A stretch of 64,000 nucleotides of DNA from the NCBI GenBank assembly GCA_024195265.1, contig JAJLRJ010000003.1, forward strand, positions 31,753,143 through 31,817,142, written 5' to 3'. Source of the DNA: Dendrophyllia cribrosa. Lineage: Eukaryota > Cnidaria > Anthozoa > Scleractinia > Dendrophylliidae. Below are positions 23,801-38,800 of this stretch, piece by piece. The stretch's first letter is position 1. Each line of letters starts with the position of its first letter. Made by a program: the position numbers and the translations under genes. Below the pieces are notes generated by a model that saw only the letters and a list, made by a program, of their open reading frames with translations, was not told where the DNA came from and ran no database searches.

Positions 23801-26800
23801 CATTAAGGCAAGACTTGGGAAAGCTCGCGGTGCTTTTGCACGACTCCAGCCTGTCTGGAAATCGAAGCAATACAGCCTTGGAACGAAGCTGAGACTCTAC
23901 AACAGTATCGTCAAGCCAGTTCTGCTATATGGCGCCGAGTGCTGGAGAGTGATAAAGAGTGACATGAACAAGATCAACGCCTTCCACAACGGATGCCTCA
24001 GGAGAATATGTCGCATCTTCTGGCCCAACAAGATCTCAAACAAAGAACTCTATAAGAAGACAAAGAGCCAGAGTGTGATACTTGAGATCAAGCGCCGCCG
24101 GATCCGATGGCTCGGGCATGTCCTCAGAATGGACCTAGATCGTATCCCCAAGATCGCCCTTAGATGGACACCACCTGGAAAAAGGAGGCGAGGGCGACCC
24201 AAGACAACTTGGAGACGTACTGTGATGGCCGAGCTGAGCGAGATGGGCTTGTCATGGGGCGAGGCACAGCATGCAGCAAAGGACCGGTCCAGATGGAAAC
24301 AGATCATTGACGCCTTATGTCCCGCACGGGATGAAGAGGACTAACTAACTAAATGTACTGTGCAGACGGTCGCGTAATACTGTTTTTGAGAATTGCTAAA
24401 ATTAAAAAATAGCCCGGTCGTCAATCTTAATTCTTGTGCTTCCGACCTTTCACCTTAGTTAAGCTTGTTCACAGAGCAACGCTGTTAGGCTCAGCCTATC
24501 TATATATATTATTTTATTTGAACCTCTATTGATTTGTTTTTGTTTTGTTTTGGCAATATCTTGGTTTGATGAGATTTTAAGTTAAATTTATAGGACGCTC
24601 TAGTCCACCAAGTTTCATGACTGAAAGACGCCTAAATTTGCAATTCACCCCAACCCCAACCCCAATCCCCCTCTCCCACCCCTTCTCGATGTGAAATGTG
24701 TGAAATGAAGGAGGTGCTATCTCTTTTCTAGTGGAACTCGTCTTTAATCACCTTTCCATCACTTGCAAAATTAAGTTTTTAGAGACGAAAAATAGAAAAG
24801 TATGTTACCCCGACTTTGGATCCACGGCAATTCCACGTGGGTTGTAAATTTCGCTCGTAAAGATTGTCTTCCTGTAACTCCCATCAACCTTCGCACATTC
24901 AATTCTCTCAAAGATGTAATCCGTCCAGTATATCACGCCACTTTCCCATTCAACAGCCAATCCATCCACTTGTCCCAGGTTGTCCCTTATGATAACCTTC
25001 GATCAAATAAACAATATGTCAAGTAATTAAATAATTTATAGTTTATTCAATTTAATTTAACATTACTCACAGAATGTCAAACAAACAAGTGGGTTGAAAA
25101 AAAAAACAACAACAGGCGCAACCGAGTTTTTTTTAACCGACTTCGAGGTGTTTGGATATCTGATAAAACACTCTTTTGATCTACTGTACTGAAGAAAACA
25201 CTTGCAGGACAAGTTTTTAAGAAATATATCAAACACTCGCAGGAGTGTTCCATTAAGATATCAAAACACCGAGAAGCGGGTTGAAAAGACAGAACCGAGT
25301 TTTTTTTAACCGACTTCAAGATGTTTGGATACCTGATGAAACACTATTTCGAGTTTTTGATGTATCTTTTCAAACTGATCATTAAATACGGAGGAAACGA
25401 AGGACGAAAGTTGCCAAAATCTATGCTAATTAACCCCTTAAGCCCTGAGAGTGATCAGCATCAATTTTCTCCTTGTAATATCAATGCCTTATCAATCAAA
25501 AAGGTCATGAGAATTAAGGACATGATCACACAAGATGAATTCTCTTGATATATAAACAATTTCTCCCCCTTTCTTTATAGGAAATGTATAGGGGCAAGAA
25601 ATGAGAATTTAAATTTTGACATTAGGACTCATGATTTTCTTCGTTCACGCTTGATGAATTATTAATGAGTTTGAAAAGTAAAATATCAAACACGAGGAGG
25701 AGGATATCCAAACACCGAGAAGTGGGTGTGAAAAAACGAGGCGAGTTTTTCTTTAAGTCACTTCGAGGTGTTTAGATACCTGTTGATAAACGTGGTGATA
25801 CAGCATAAAAGCGACCATTAAAGGAGCTATGTCATGGTGATTTTGAGGTTTTCGGGTCAAAACCGTCGCAAATTAAAACTAAGTACCTTTGTCGTACACG
25901 AAATGCTTAAAGAACACTAACAGGAAGATATCAAGTGAATTTAAGCAGAGAAAATAAACCATAATCGGAGTTTTAGCGAATTTTCTAAGACACAAGCGAT
26001 AAACTTGAAAAAATTGGCCCAATTTTTTCAAGATGCAATCCATTTCCATCCTGGCCATCTGCAGCCCAAGACACTTAATTTTACTTTTAGAGCACTAGTA
26101 GAATAATTTTAAACAAAACTGGATTCTTATTTTTGGAATTTTACTGATATAAAGATGTATTTTGGCTTTTTAAAGTAACGCTAAAAATGGTGACGTAGCC
26201 CCTTTAAATTGTGATGGGATGAGGGTAAAGCTTCTCCCAGTCATCTGCGAGGAACTAGCATTCTATCCGCCATCTATAAATGCCCCTAAAATCTTGTTCG
26301 CAAACTTTGAAACAGCTTGGTAAATTTAGCTCCCTCTTGCCTTCCATTGCAATATTTTGTTTCAATCAATTGATTGATTTCATGCTGTCAACATTCAACG
26401 CAGGATTCAAAAGATTGACTCTGATGCAAATTATTATGATTTATGCTAAATAAACAAGTGTTGTCCATCACCTTTGTAATTCAATTGTGAAAGACGGTGA
26501 AGCATATCATAAAGACAAAAGTTACTTTACTCTTGAGACTCCAAAATCTCATTATAAAGTTATTATTACTAGCTCCATTAGAAAATAAACAAACAAACAA
26601 CGAAGGGAAACAAAGGGGAAATACAAACGATTAACTATGATACAGTATTAAAATTACCTCAGTGTTGCTAGTAACTAGACTCATTCTATTTATAGTCCAT
26701 TGGGCGTGGTCGCTCCAGTAGATCATTCTGTCTCGGCGGTCAATGTCTATTGCTCCAGCATCAGCGAGTCCAGTCTTTACTGTCTTTACACTGACATAGG

Positions 26801-29800
26801 AACGATTGTAGCTCTTCAGGTCGATGCATTTAATGCTGTGTTGATCAGTGAAGTACAGACTGTCGTCGATGCTACAGCCATACAAGTCTGGAGAAAAAAT
26901 AATTTAGTAACGTGAGATTCTGAAATTAACAACGATAAATAATAAATCTTGAAAATTGCGACCCTCTTAACTAAAGAGCCCCCCCTTTAAGAAAACAAAA
27001 GCAAAAATACAACAACATTGTGCTTGAGTCGACTTGACTGAGGATGACTCTCTGTTAGCTAGTAGGCAAAACAATACGCATGCTGTAAGAACATGATAGA
27101 GTAAACATACTTTATTGAAGACAACACCCGAAAAGGAATGGCGAAATACAGCTTATTTATTTAACTGTCATGCAAAATATATACGACGAAACTGTCGGCA
27201 AGTGGGAAAATTTAAGCAACAACTTATTGCAAAGCGATTTTCCACGTAAATACCAAATATGTGCTCTTATAACGTAGCATCGCGGAATCAGAGAGAGTGA
27301 TATGTTGCCCACTAGTTATGTGGATACGAAAAGCAAACAGAATGGTACTTATTACTCACTGGTGATGTTGATAGTCTCATTGCATATTGCAGGGTCATCG
27401 ATGGGGCATTCGCACTTATAGCCTCCAGGTTTTAGCAGACAAAGATGACTGCAAATGCCAACACAAGGATGGGGAGCTACGAACACAACATATCAATGGA
27501 AAGTAAGACGTGGGATCTCAACTAACAGGCAGCACAATAAGATAATTATCATCTGTAGATTTCAATGTCATCATCAGTTAGGTAATATTTTACACTTTTT
27601 TATTCACTAAGGCTCGGTTCATACGTCGCATTTCTGCCGTATCGAATTCAATTCAATTAAGTGCGGCAAACATGCGACTGTTGATTCATACGTCGGTGCC
27701 GCATTTCTGCCGGATAATGCGACAAGACCAGTCGAACGTCCGGCAGAAATTCGGAAGCTGATTCAGACGTCGACTTTCTGTCGAATTTCATTAGTTTAAT
27801 TGAATTCGGCACGGCAGAACTGCGACGTATGAACCGGGTCTAAGTCACCTGCGACACAGCAGTCAAACGACGATGATACATTTTGCGCATCCAGTAGAAT
27901 AAATATAGGCGACGGTAAAGCATATTTCGTGGATCTAGTAAATATTTTTTAGGGAAGAACTATTTAGGGGCTTGTTGGCATAAAGAAATAAAACCCTCTT
28001 TTAACCATTTTTAAAGAATTTACAAAATAAGTATGAAACAGAAAAATATATTGCTTGTAAGTTAAATAAAATGAATCTTTTTCGGAAGAAGTAGAAAGCT
28101 TATAAGGAATGGTATTTACTCAGATAAGCACGTTCGTTAATTCTTTTGTTAAATTTAATTAAGTATCATTCAGTACATGTATACTGTTATTGTAGATGGT
28201 GGAGTACAAATGTTATAAAATAAGGAAACAGAGTCAATGTTGTAAATATACATGTATACATAAAACGCTGAAACTGTAACTGAACATGCTTCTTTTTGCA
28301 ATAAACACGTTAATACAATAAACTGAATACTATGTGCTCTGTGATTGGTCGTTGCCTATGATCTATCAGAGTACAGACGCACGGCTGACGTCATAGAAAA
28401 AATGTTTGCTTTGTTTTGTCCAACATGGCGCACAGTTTTGAAAATGTTTGCGAGATTATTCTGGATTGAGCAAGTGAAAGCCTCGAAAAATGTTTAGCAG
28501 GAGCTATTTACGAGCAACAAAGGAAGAAACCAAGACGAAAAGTGTTCTCGGCGGCTTGAAAAATACCTAAACTGGAACAAATCTTCGACCAGTCGAGCGC
28601 TACGTCGCAAGTTCGAAATTTTACTCTTTTTACTTTTGTTCATTGTATAAAACAAATAGATTCCATTTTGCCGTTTGTCTGTTCAGTTATAGATCACACC
28701 TTGAATAAATCACATCTTGCAGAACATTTAAAAGCCTGACAAAAGAGTTTTCCCGCTAGTACTGGACTATAACCCAATCCTCCCAGATATTCAAACGGTT
28801 ATCAAAGCATGTTCACTTACTAAGTTCATCGCCTGAGCTCATGGACATTTTTCGATCCAAATCAATTTTTCCTGCATATCGTAGAACGAAAAAACTCAAA
28901 GATATTTTAGCACCTTCTAAATTTCGTGGTGACAGAAGGTTAGATCAGGCACAGAAAGAAATGGGAGGTTGTATTAAATGTTCTGCAAGATGTAATTTAT
29001 GCAAAAAAATTTAATCCAAGACTCCAAATTTAAGAGCTTTGCCACAGGCCGTATTTACAAGATCAATCAAAGATTAACATGTACATCCAAAAACGTTATA
29101 TACTTGGCCTCATGTAACAAGTGTAAATTGCAGTACGTAGGGTCTACGTCAACAGAATTTAAAGTACGTTTTCGTAACCACAAATCAACTATGCTCAATA
29201 ACAAAAAAACATGTGAGTTGGCAATCCATTTTAATTGTATTGAACATCAGATTTCGCAAATTAGTTTCATTGTTATTGAAAAAATCATCAGCCAGGGAGA
29301 CGCTGCCTATCTTGATCAATTGTTATTAACGAGGGAAGCTTATTGGAGCGCACAATTGTTCACACTCAACCCTCATGGCCTAAACAAAAGACGTGAATTT
29401 AGATCTAAGAATCGCATCTGCTATAACACCTTAAATTAGCCAATTATAGCTAGTACACTTTGTAATTTAGATGTTTTTTACAAATTGATGTATTTTCGTT
29501 GTTTGTGCCTTCTTGTCTGTTGCCATTTACTTTTTACATAACCTTTTGTTTTGTATCTTATCATATTACATAACCTTATTTACATTTTCCAGTTTTTGTA
29601 TAAATATTTGTGACTCTGTAAGCTTGTTAGGATTTTTAGCTTTTAAGGTGGCTCGACTGGGTTTTTTGACGACATAACACCCCAACTTTGAACGGCTGAT
29701 ACTTCACTGTCTGAGCTCGGTCAGGCAAGCTGCTTCACACATATACTAGAGATGAAATAAACTTTCCAAAAACGTAGATTTGATTGACATCGGTGTTACC

Positions 29801-32800
29801 ATAACAACGATATGATGACGTCATGGTTTTTGCATATTAGTAATTTTCTCAACATCTAGACCTAAACTTTTAAAACGACAGTATGCCTCTTATAGTCTAG
29901 AGGTATGTCTTCAAGACTGCAAAGTTTGAAAAAATTCTATGAGAGCGTTTTCGAATAAAATTGAGTTGAATATTTCCCATCAAAAATTAAAGAATTCGCA
30001 TTACTTTCTGTTATTTCGTCGATGCCAGCGTTTTCCTGCCTAATTGAAACAATATTTTCACCATATATTATTCATGTACCATAAAACTACATTCCCCGAA
30101 GGTTTCATTCTGTTTGCTTCACTAGATTTCAGTTGATGTGATCGGAAGCAATGTCTCAAATATGCTCATTTTACTCACAGAAGTAACACTTTTGTTAGGG
30201 AAGCGTTTATTTAAAAACTAGTCGATGAAATTTTTTTTAAATCTTTTGATCTAAAGTTGTACATGTGATGCACTATCTCTGCAAATTTCAAGTGCATTGA
30301 ATCACTTTAAGGACGCGAAATACAATTAAAAGTATACGGGACTTTTGCATTCGTCTTCCAAAGTTTCATTGCTGTATTATTTGTTGACAGCTGGTTTATT
30401 TCAGGACTTTCTCTTTTGTCTACATTCTACATATTTGTGCACTTTTGAATAAATCTTAAACGTGTTACATGTGCATGACCGCAGCCTTATGTTAATTGCC
30501 ATTGTAGTCATTGTACTATGAAAAGAATTTTCACGATCGCTTTGGAGCATGCAGGCATGGCAAACGTGTTGTTTCAAAAGCGCACCGTATCCTACGTGGA
30601 TCCATCTACTGGGAATCATTCGTTTGGTCAACCATCTTTATCCTGCTTTGTAGTTGTTTTGTGTTCGAACGTTCTGTCGGGGCACTTGGTAAGACGTGCT
30701 GGTCCTGTCATTCCGACAGTGACCTATATGATTATTCGGGGACCCTCGATAGGGAGTTTGTATTGTTGGATTCCTTACATATTTCGTACGTTTATTTGTT
30801 AAAGTGCCCCTGTGATCAAGTTTTTGATTTTCATTTTTTTACGTTTTCGTGTACAATTAGACTTTCTTATTCATCTTGCCAAATTTCAATTCATTATGAA
30901 CATCAGAAGTCATTTTATTTTAACATTTATTTCCGAGAATTTACGGTCGCCATTAATCAACCTTGTTCCAAGGCTTGGTTGCGAATGCGAGCAAGTGACG
31001 TCAAAGACTCAAACATACCTCACGGGTTAAAATTGTAATAACAATAAGTATTGAAAATCACGCGAAAAGCAACAAAAACTTTAGACTTGTTCTTCGTGCA
31101 ATTTTCTATGCTGATTGTTATTATAATTTCAACCCGTGAGGTATGTTTGAGTCTTTGACGTCACTTGCTCCCATTCGCAACCAAGCCTTGGAACAAGGTT
31201 GATTAATGGCGGCCGTAAATTCTCGGAAATAAATGTTAAAATAAAATGACTTCTGAGTTCGTAATGGATTGAAATTTGGCAAGATGAGTAAGAAAGTCTA
31301 ATAGTACACGAAAATGTAAAAAAAAAAGAAAATAAAAAAATTTGATCATAGGGGCACTTTAAATATTCCTTTCATGTTGTAATTGTTTTTGTTAGCGTTC
31401 AATTTTTTTTTTTAGTTTAGATCTTTGGCAGTATTACGTAACCTTGCTCTCCTTTGTATATCGTATATTAGTCACTATTTCTCTGTTTCAATCATTAATT
31501 AAGGTTTTTATCACATCATGTTTGTTATTTTTAGCGTTAAATTTTCCTTGTAATTTAGTTCTTTTGTTATGTTACGTAACCTCGTTTTCCTTTGTTTTTG
31601 TAGCTTAACGTATATAAGTCACAACTTGTATAACTTAATCATTGTACATAGTTTTTAATTCTTAATTCTTAGTAATTTCTGAAGAAGGCCGAAACGTTAT
31701 AAAACCAGTCAGGACCAATAAGAAGTTCACTCCATCGTTTTTCATTATACTTATATATATATATAATATATAATTGTAACAGTACTCACCGTCTCGTGTA
31801 GCGTTCCCTTTTTTAATTGCCATTCCTCTAGGGCTATACATTCCTGAAGCTACAACTTCTAAATTGCCATCCCATGCATTCTTGTTGATCCGATACACCT
31901 TTTCCGTCACATATTCATTCCAATAAACGAACTGGTCATCGAGCGCAATTCCACGTGGGCTATAAAGAAGCAAAAAGTCATAAAACAATCTTCGGACAGG
32001 GCCCGAAGCATGTCCGGCTGAGTTAAGATCGATATAAAACACACTTGACCTATAGAAGCTAACAAAGTAAATTCGATTCATTTCAGCATCCACAGCGAGA
32101 CCCCGGGCATCAAATTCGCCCCAATAATATGTCAATAAGGCAACAGTTCTTCGGTTTGCTCCATCCATTTCAGCGCCTTCAATTAATCCATGGTCTGACC
32201 AGTACATGTACCTGAGAGATAAACGATGAGTAAATAAATAAATAAACAAACAAACAAACAAAGGTTTTCGTCAAAAAATGATACAAATGATATTTAAGAG
32301 TTAGCAAGCCTACTAGAGTGAATAACAAATTAACTTTCAATTATTTGTAAACAAAACAGACTTTTCTCTCATTTTCAAATAAAGTCATTGTGACATTGGA
32401 ATTTTCAGAACTGTAAAATTAAATTTGCTCTTGCCTAACAGTAGTAATTTTGAAGAGACAGTATTGCGGCTGATAAATCGCGTTGTCATAAGTATGGCCA
32501 GGGGGTAGCCACTTTAACTGGGACACTGTCCTGGCTGATATATCGTGTTTTCATGATTATGGCCAGGAGCTTGCTTTAAGCTTACTCTATTATCTTAAAA
32601 TAGGAAGAAAATCGCCAAAAGTGATGAACGCAAAGAATATGAACTAAAAAGACAAAATAACGACCAAAAAACTAAAAAATTCACCAGAATGGAAACTTCG
32701 ATTTCTTGACGACAGATCAAAATTGATGAATTGTAATCTACGTCCATCCTTGTAATCCAGCACTTTTTCTCCAAACTACTGCTTCTGTTTTACCAGAAAC

Positions 32801-35800
32801 GCATAAGTGGGTTGGTTGAAACGTGCAACTGTCTCTTGTACGCTTCAAAACAAGCTTCCGATTATTCAATTTGCTAAGACGTTGTTACAGCCATATTTGG
32901 AAAATCAAGATAAAAATATTACCCAATCAATTCGCTAGAACAACTTGCTTCCAATCTCGAGGGACCGAGGGCTTTCCAAATATGGTACTAAGCAAACTGA
33001 AATGAATATTCAGAAGCTGTGAATGCGCGTTACACGTTATTTCAACCCACTTATGGGTTTCTGGTTTTACTCTATAGAATCTTTTTATCCAATGTAGTTG
33101 TATATTTGGTGGCATTTGGCGATATAACATGGAAATTAAGTAAGCAAAATTTCGTTATTTTGGCAGGGCAGTGTCCCTTTAAGCTTCCTTTATATTATTA
33201 CCTTAAAATAGGAAGGAAAAATCGCCAAAGGTGACGAAAGCAAAGAAATAGAAACATAAACACAAAATAACTGCTAACAATCTTACAAGATTGGTAATTT
33301 TGAGCTCCGTGCGCCTGTCACACGTAAACAAATGTGACGAACTGTCAGTTCCATCCTTCTAGTCCTGCACTTTATGCCAAAACAACTTGTTCTTTTTTCT
33401 GCTCCGTGGAATTTTTTTATGCAATTGAGTTATATATTTGATGGCATTTGGCAATATAACATAGAAATAAGCCAAGCGAAACTTTGATATTTGAACGGGA
33501 CACTGTTCCTTTAACTCAATGAATACTTACTTTATTGAGAAGTAAGGAGAACATTTCAAAATATTAAATGTTAATGTTAATATTAAAGTTAATGTTAGTG
33601 TCTCGCATGATTGTGGCAAAAGAGTCAATTATGAAGACATGTAATGTAGTTCTAACTTTTGAGTCTGTCGACGAAATCTTATGGTGTAACCATTCTAATG
33701 AAACCACTTCAGCAGTACTTTTGCATCGTACCATTTGTTTTTTCAAGTAATATATCAAACACGAGGAACAGTGTTTCATCAGATATCCAAACACCGCGAA
33801 GTGGGTTGAAAAACGTGGCGTAGCCGAGTTTTTTTTAACCCACTTCAAGGTGTTTGGATACCTGATGAAACACTCTTTCGAGTGTTTGATATAGCTTCTC
33901 AAACTGATCGTTAAATGCGAAGAAAACGAGGAATAATTCGCCAAAATCTATGTAAATTAAGACAGTACATCAAAACCTCCTTCTTCTATTTTTAAAGAAA
34001 TTTCCTGACAGTAAAGGAGATCTAGAAATGAACAAGTTATTCTCGCAGCGATAAATGCAATGAATGCAATTGTACAAAAAAGATAAAATTCTAAAGCTCA
34101 GTCGGTAGAGCATCACAATTGCAGCGTGGACACCATGTGTTCAAATCTCTTTTAGGTGTTGTTGTTTTCTTCAAACCTAGTTAGCGTGCCCTAGATAGCC
34201 ATTTATCAGCACAATTTTATACCTAGAGTCTCCTTATCTTCTGGTCAGCAACAGGAAGGAGCGCGCGACAGCTTTAATAATCACTTTATTTAAGTGTCAA
34301 AGGTATCTAGCACGCGAGTACTAATTGGGGACACTTTCCAGATCTAATTGGAATTTGGAAGTGTTGGTTTTTGAGGAGAGGAGAAAACCGGAGTACCCAG
34401 AGAAAAACCTCTCGGAGCAAGGAGAGAACCAACAACAAACTCAACCCACATACGGCGCCGAGGCCGGGGACGTGACTGGCTTGAAATTCAAAAGTTGTAC
34501 TCGTACTCAATCTCGTACTCGTATTCAAATCTAAAGTTCACTATTATCATAGAACATCTATGTCAGGAAACGCGTACGCTACAAGGGTTACAAGGGCGAA
34601 GATTTACGTACTATTTAATGTTGTTCTTTTTATTGTTTTTTTTTTACAATTTTTTCACAAAATTGTGGACGGCAGGCACCCAGGAAAAAGGTTTATTCTT
34701 TTTACAAAATATTCGCCTTTTTTAAATGTTAAAACATCTGTTAACCCTTTAACTCCCAAGAGTGCCAAATATCAAAAGAAAAATCCCAAATTGCATTTTG
34801 TAAAATATTGAAAAACAAATGGTACCATGCAAAAATACTGCTGAAGAGGTTTCATTTGAATGGTCACATCATAGGGTTTCCTCAACAGACTCAAAAGTTA
34901 GAACAAATGGTACCATGCAAAAGTACTGCTGAAGAGGTTTCATTTGAATGGTCACATCATAGGGTTTCCTCAACAGACTCAAAAGTTAGAATTACATCAC
35001 ATGTCTCCATAATTGACTCTGGGAGTGAAAGGGTTAAGCAGAATTAAGCCAACGCATGCCTAGAGAACAGTTCAGCAATATCATAAAGGATTTGTTATTA
35101 GAAAAACACCTTTCTTTTGTTGAAACCACTGCTTTTTAGTAAAAGGTAAAATAGATTATGTTTAAGTAATGTACAAAACTAGTTTGCAACTGACCCTCTG
35201 GTGGTATCCAAAGCAATGTCGTCTGGTGCTGAAACCAAATTAGAAACCAGCACTCTCCAATTAGATCCATCCAGTTTTGAAACCTCTATAGTCAGATTTA
35301 ATCTGCTTATCCAGTAAGCGTTTCCTCCAACAAGATCTAAAGCGATGCCCCATGGTCCGGCAATACCCGAGCGAATGGTCTCCTGGTTGTTACCATCAAT
35401 TAATGACCTCTGGACAGTGCCACGAGTGTAATCGGTCCAGTATATACGATTTTCAAATGGATCAATATCTAAACCAACTGGATCTTTCAGATTTTGAAAT
35501 GGCAGAGGAACGATGGAGGTATCAGACGGATTTAGTGAAGACATATAGATTTCATTATAAAAAGAATCGGCAACAAATATGGCGTCTCCAACAGTACCTG
35601 AAAATATCGAAAACTCCAAATAAGTGAATATGGCAAAGTTTGAATTTAAAGTGTTTTTGCATCTCGATCAAAGAATGATTAATAATTGTATTGAACCAGG
35701 AGCCATAATCGGGGACGGAGACCGCAACAACATGTCATTTCTTTAGAGCAGCCTGTCCCCATGTAAAGGACAATTTAGGCTATTTTTAGCAGAAATTGCG

Positions 35801-38800
35801 CCATCGCGTGTGACACGCGCGTGTGTCTACGCGGACGTCGCGTTTGAAAAATTGTAAACAATGGCGGCCAAAATTTGTACTTTTAGGTTGGATTTTTCTC
35901 CTTAGTGAGCGCTTTTATAGATTAAGACTCGCACTGAGGACACGAAACACTCAATACTAGTTTAAGGAAAGTTTGAGTCAAGACATAAATCACATGACCG
36001 GCACGAAAAGACCGAAAGGCGCCAAAATTGTGGCGCTGTGTCGCTTGAGTTGAATGAATGAAATTAGCGCAGGAGTAAACGTTGTAAAGTCTTTCCTAAG
36101 CTGCGATCAATCAGCTAATTCTTGCAGTCATTTCATGCAAAATGGAAAGTAAACTGCTTTAACTGTTAAAGCTATTTTGTTAAGCTGGATTGTTGAAAAA
36201 GTCTAACATTGGACTGACCTGAACTGTTTGAGAAAATTTACTTATAATTCAACTTGTACTGACGATGTTCTTGTTCATTTGTTAATTTGCGGTGTTCATA
36301 CGGCCGAGATCAAGAAATGGTTCAGTTTGCAGCTTGGAAACAAAGCAACTGACGCATTCATCACGACTTTCTACATGGAAATGGAATTGCTCTTTTCTTG
36401 TGTGCAACAGTATGTAAACAGCTAAATTTAAGCTTTTTTAAAAGCTGTGCCGTGCGAAACCGGGATGAATTCAAGCTCAGTTAAATTTTCATCGTCGAGT
36501 TTTAACATTTGGATTGCTTTAAACATACAGCTTGTTTGGACTGGCATGTCACCTTAAAATAAGGTAAAGATATTAATTTAATGTTGTTATTATTATTTTA
36601 TTGGTTCAAAACAATTTTATTCACTTGTTCACCTGTAAAACGGGAAAGCGCAGTTTTTGGCCAATGATGCACCGCATTTTGAATGTGTTCAGATTTATTT
36701 GTTTTCGTTTATGTTTGTTAGCCATATCCGTTTTGATGTGTGGCTAGATTGATGTTAACTGTAGACATTTATAACACAAACTGTTTGGTTGGATTACGAT
36801 AACTTCTCTTTTAATATAAGCTTAACTTAACTTTTCTTTGGTGTAAACTTGAAATTAGCTTACATCTTCGCGTTTAAAGCTTACTTTGAATTCGCAATCG
36901 TTTCAGAATATATCAGAGTGTATTTATATTCATTAGCTATGTCTTCTACTTCTTAAATTAATAGACGTCAGCAAGTAGTTTTAAAAATGGCATCAAATAC
37001 GTTTATGTGTGTTTCAGTGGATTTTAGGCCCAAGTCAAACGCCGCACTTCACATGAGCCGAACTCAATTAATTGAGTTCGGCTCATGTGAAGTTCGGCGT
37101 TTGACTCAGTTAAGTTCGACTGATTGTATTTGGATCGGCTAGCAGTTCTTCACGGCTGGTACAGCCGTGAAGAACGGCTGATGTTGAGTTCGGCTGAATT
37201 AAGTTCGACGTTTGACTCAACTGGCGACCTTAATTAATTTGAGTCGACCTAAACTGTATTTAGGTTCGGCTCATGCGAAGTACGGCGTTTGACCTTAGCC
37301 TTAGCGAACTTGCGCCGGTTGGTGGAAGCGGCCGCGTTGATAAAAATTTCTTACGATAGAAAAACGGCTTTAAAAGAGTGGCCTCAAACCATCCTGTTCA
37401 TTTGGAGCATTTTTGGCTTGAAGAATAAATGGCGTAAACTGGGTCAGTTTTTAGTGTTTGCGTAAAAACAATTTATGTTTAGCCAAATGCAGTTAGGTTT
37501 TCTGTCGGTAAAGTCTTCTGGCGGATGTCTCTTCAATAGCCAAGTAAACAAGTATAAAAAGACCATCAAATGACTTTTTCGACAATCTGCACGTTCTGCT
37601 AAAAAAGGTTAATTATGATTAATCTGACATTGGTGACTATTCTGTTGAGTCCTGCACGGTAGATAAAAAAAATATATTTGTCGTTTTGTATTAAAAACTT
37701 CTATCGACGTAAAAACTTCGTTTACAATCAGCTTCTGCAATCAACAAACCCGAAAGACTTTTATTTTCCGTATAAGGTAGTATGTGCGCGCGCTCTCATT
37801 GCGTCAAGGGTGGCGCGAGGGTGGCGCAATTTCTGCTAAAAATAGCCCAACACGTCCTTAACATGGGTTTGCGTGGGTCCCACGCTTACGGTCTCCGTCC
37901 CCGATTATGGCTCCTGATTGAACTTGCTTACGTAAAAAGGCTAATTTACAAGAATTTAGCAATTAACTTTCTTATTAAGCCCTGTACCCCATGTGAGGTA
38001 CAATATGTCGAATTGTTGAACTGGACGGGAAAAACCAACATGTACTTCAACTTTTGGCAATCAATTATATTTAGTCCTATTGATTTGCATCCAACTTGGC
38101 TAAAAGTGCATCAACGTAAAAATGTCTCATTCTTTAATAATAACTTCTAAAACAAAGTACTTGAAATGCATCCAATCAAAACTTTCTACCGATATAATAT
38201 GACAATTTAGCTCCTTGAATTGGCCACTCCGAAAAATACCATAATACTCTTTTATGTGCAGGCTCAGCCTCGCCGGGGTGTAATTGTTCAAGTCTCCTTT
38301 GTTAGAATGGCACAATGGAATTCAGAGTACATGTAGGGATGCTAGGACGTAGCATTGTGTCTTCGCATACAAATGTGCACCGTATGCAAATTGCCACGAA
38401 GCTGAAGCATAGCGCGTGCAGTTCGTGCTGAAAACAAAAGAAATTGGAAAAATGAGGCTTACATCAAGTACCACCCAAACCTGCACTTTAAAGAGTATTA
38501 TGGTATTTTTAATAGTTTCTGGAGTGGGCAGGTAACTTACAAGTTCTTCCATTTTCGGCAATCTCCGTACCAGCTTGGCACATGCATGTTCGACCATTGG
38601 GTTTCACAACACATAGATGAGAACATCCACCATTATTCTGACAGGCTGGTGGCCCTGCAAAATAGTAAAGAAAAACATAGACGTAAAAGCAAACTCTCGT
38701 TTCCTGGTTGTCGAGCAACAAACAAGATCTATTTTGCCAAGAGCATAATATTGGAAATAGCTATTACAATACCAGCACCGTGTTAGTAATGATTGCAAAT

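Noticed and set aside
30511..31038. 175-codon plus-strand frame
   Set aside because: It overlaps the arm of a foldback element and has no domain or splice context.
27477..31789. A gene boundary separating units A and B into two genes
   Set aside because: No signal peptide, terminal exon or stop-plus-polyadenylation context was found here, and the exons on both sides join in phase. Kept as the main alternative only.
34085..34165. Functional tRNA gene
   Set aside because: Box-like motifs are present but the anticodon stem does not pair and the acceptor stem is missing; better read as SINE.
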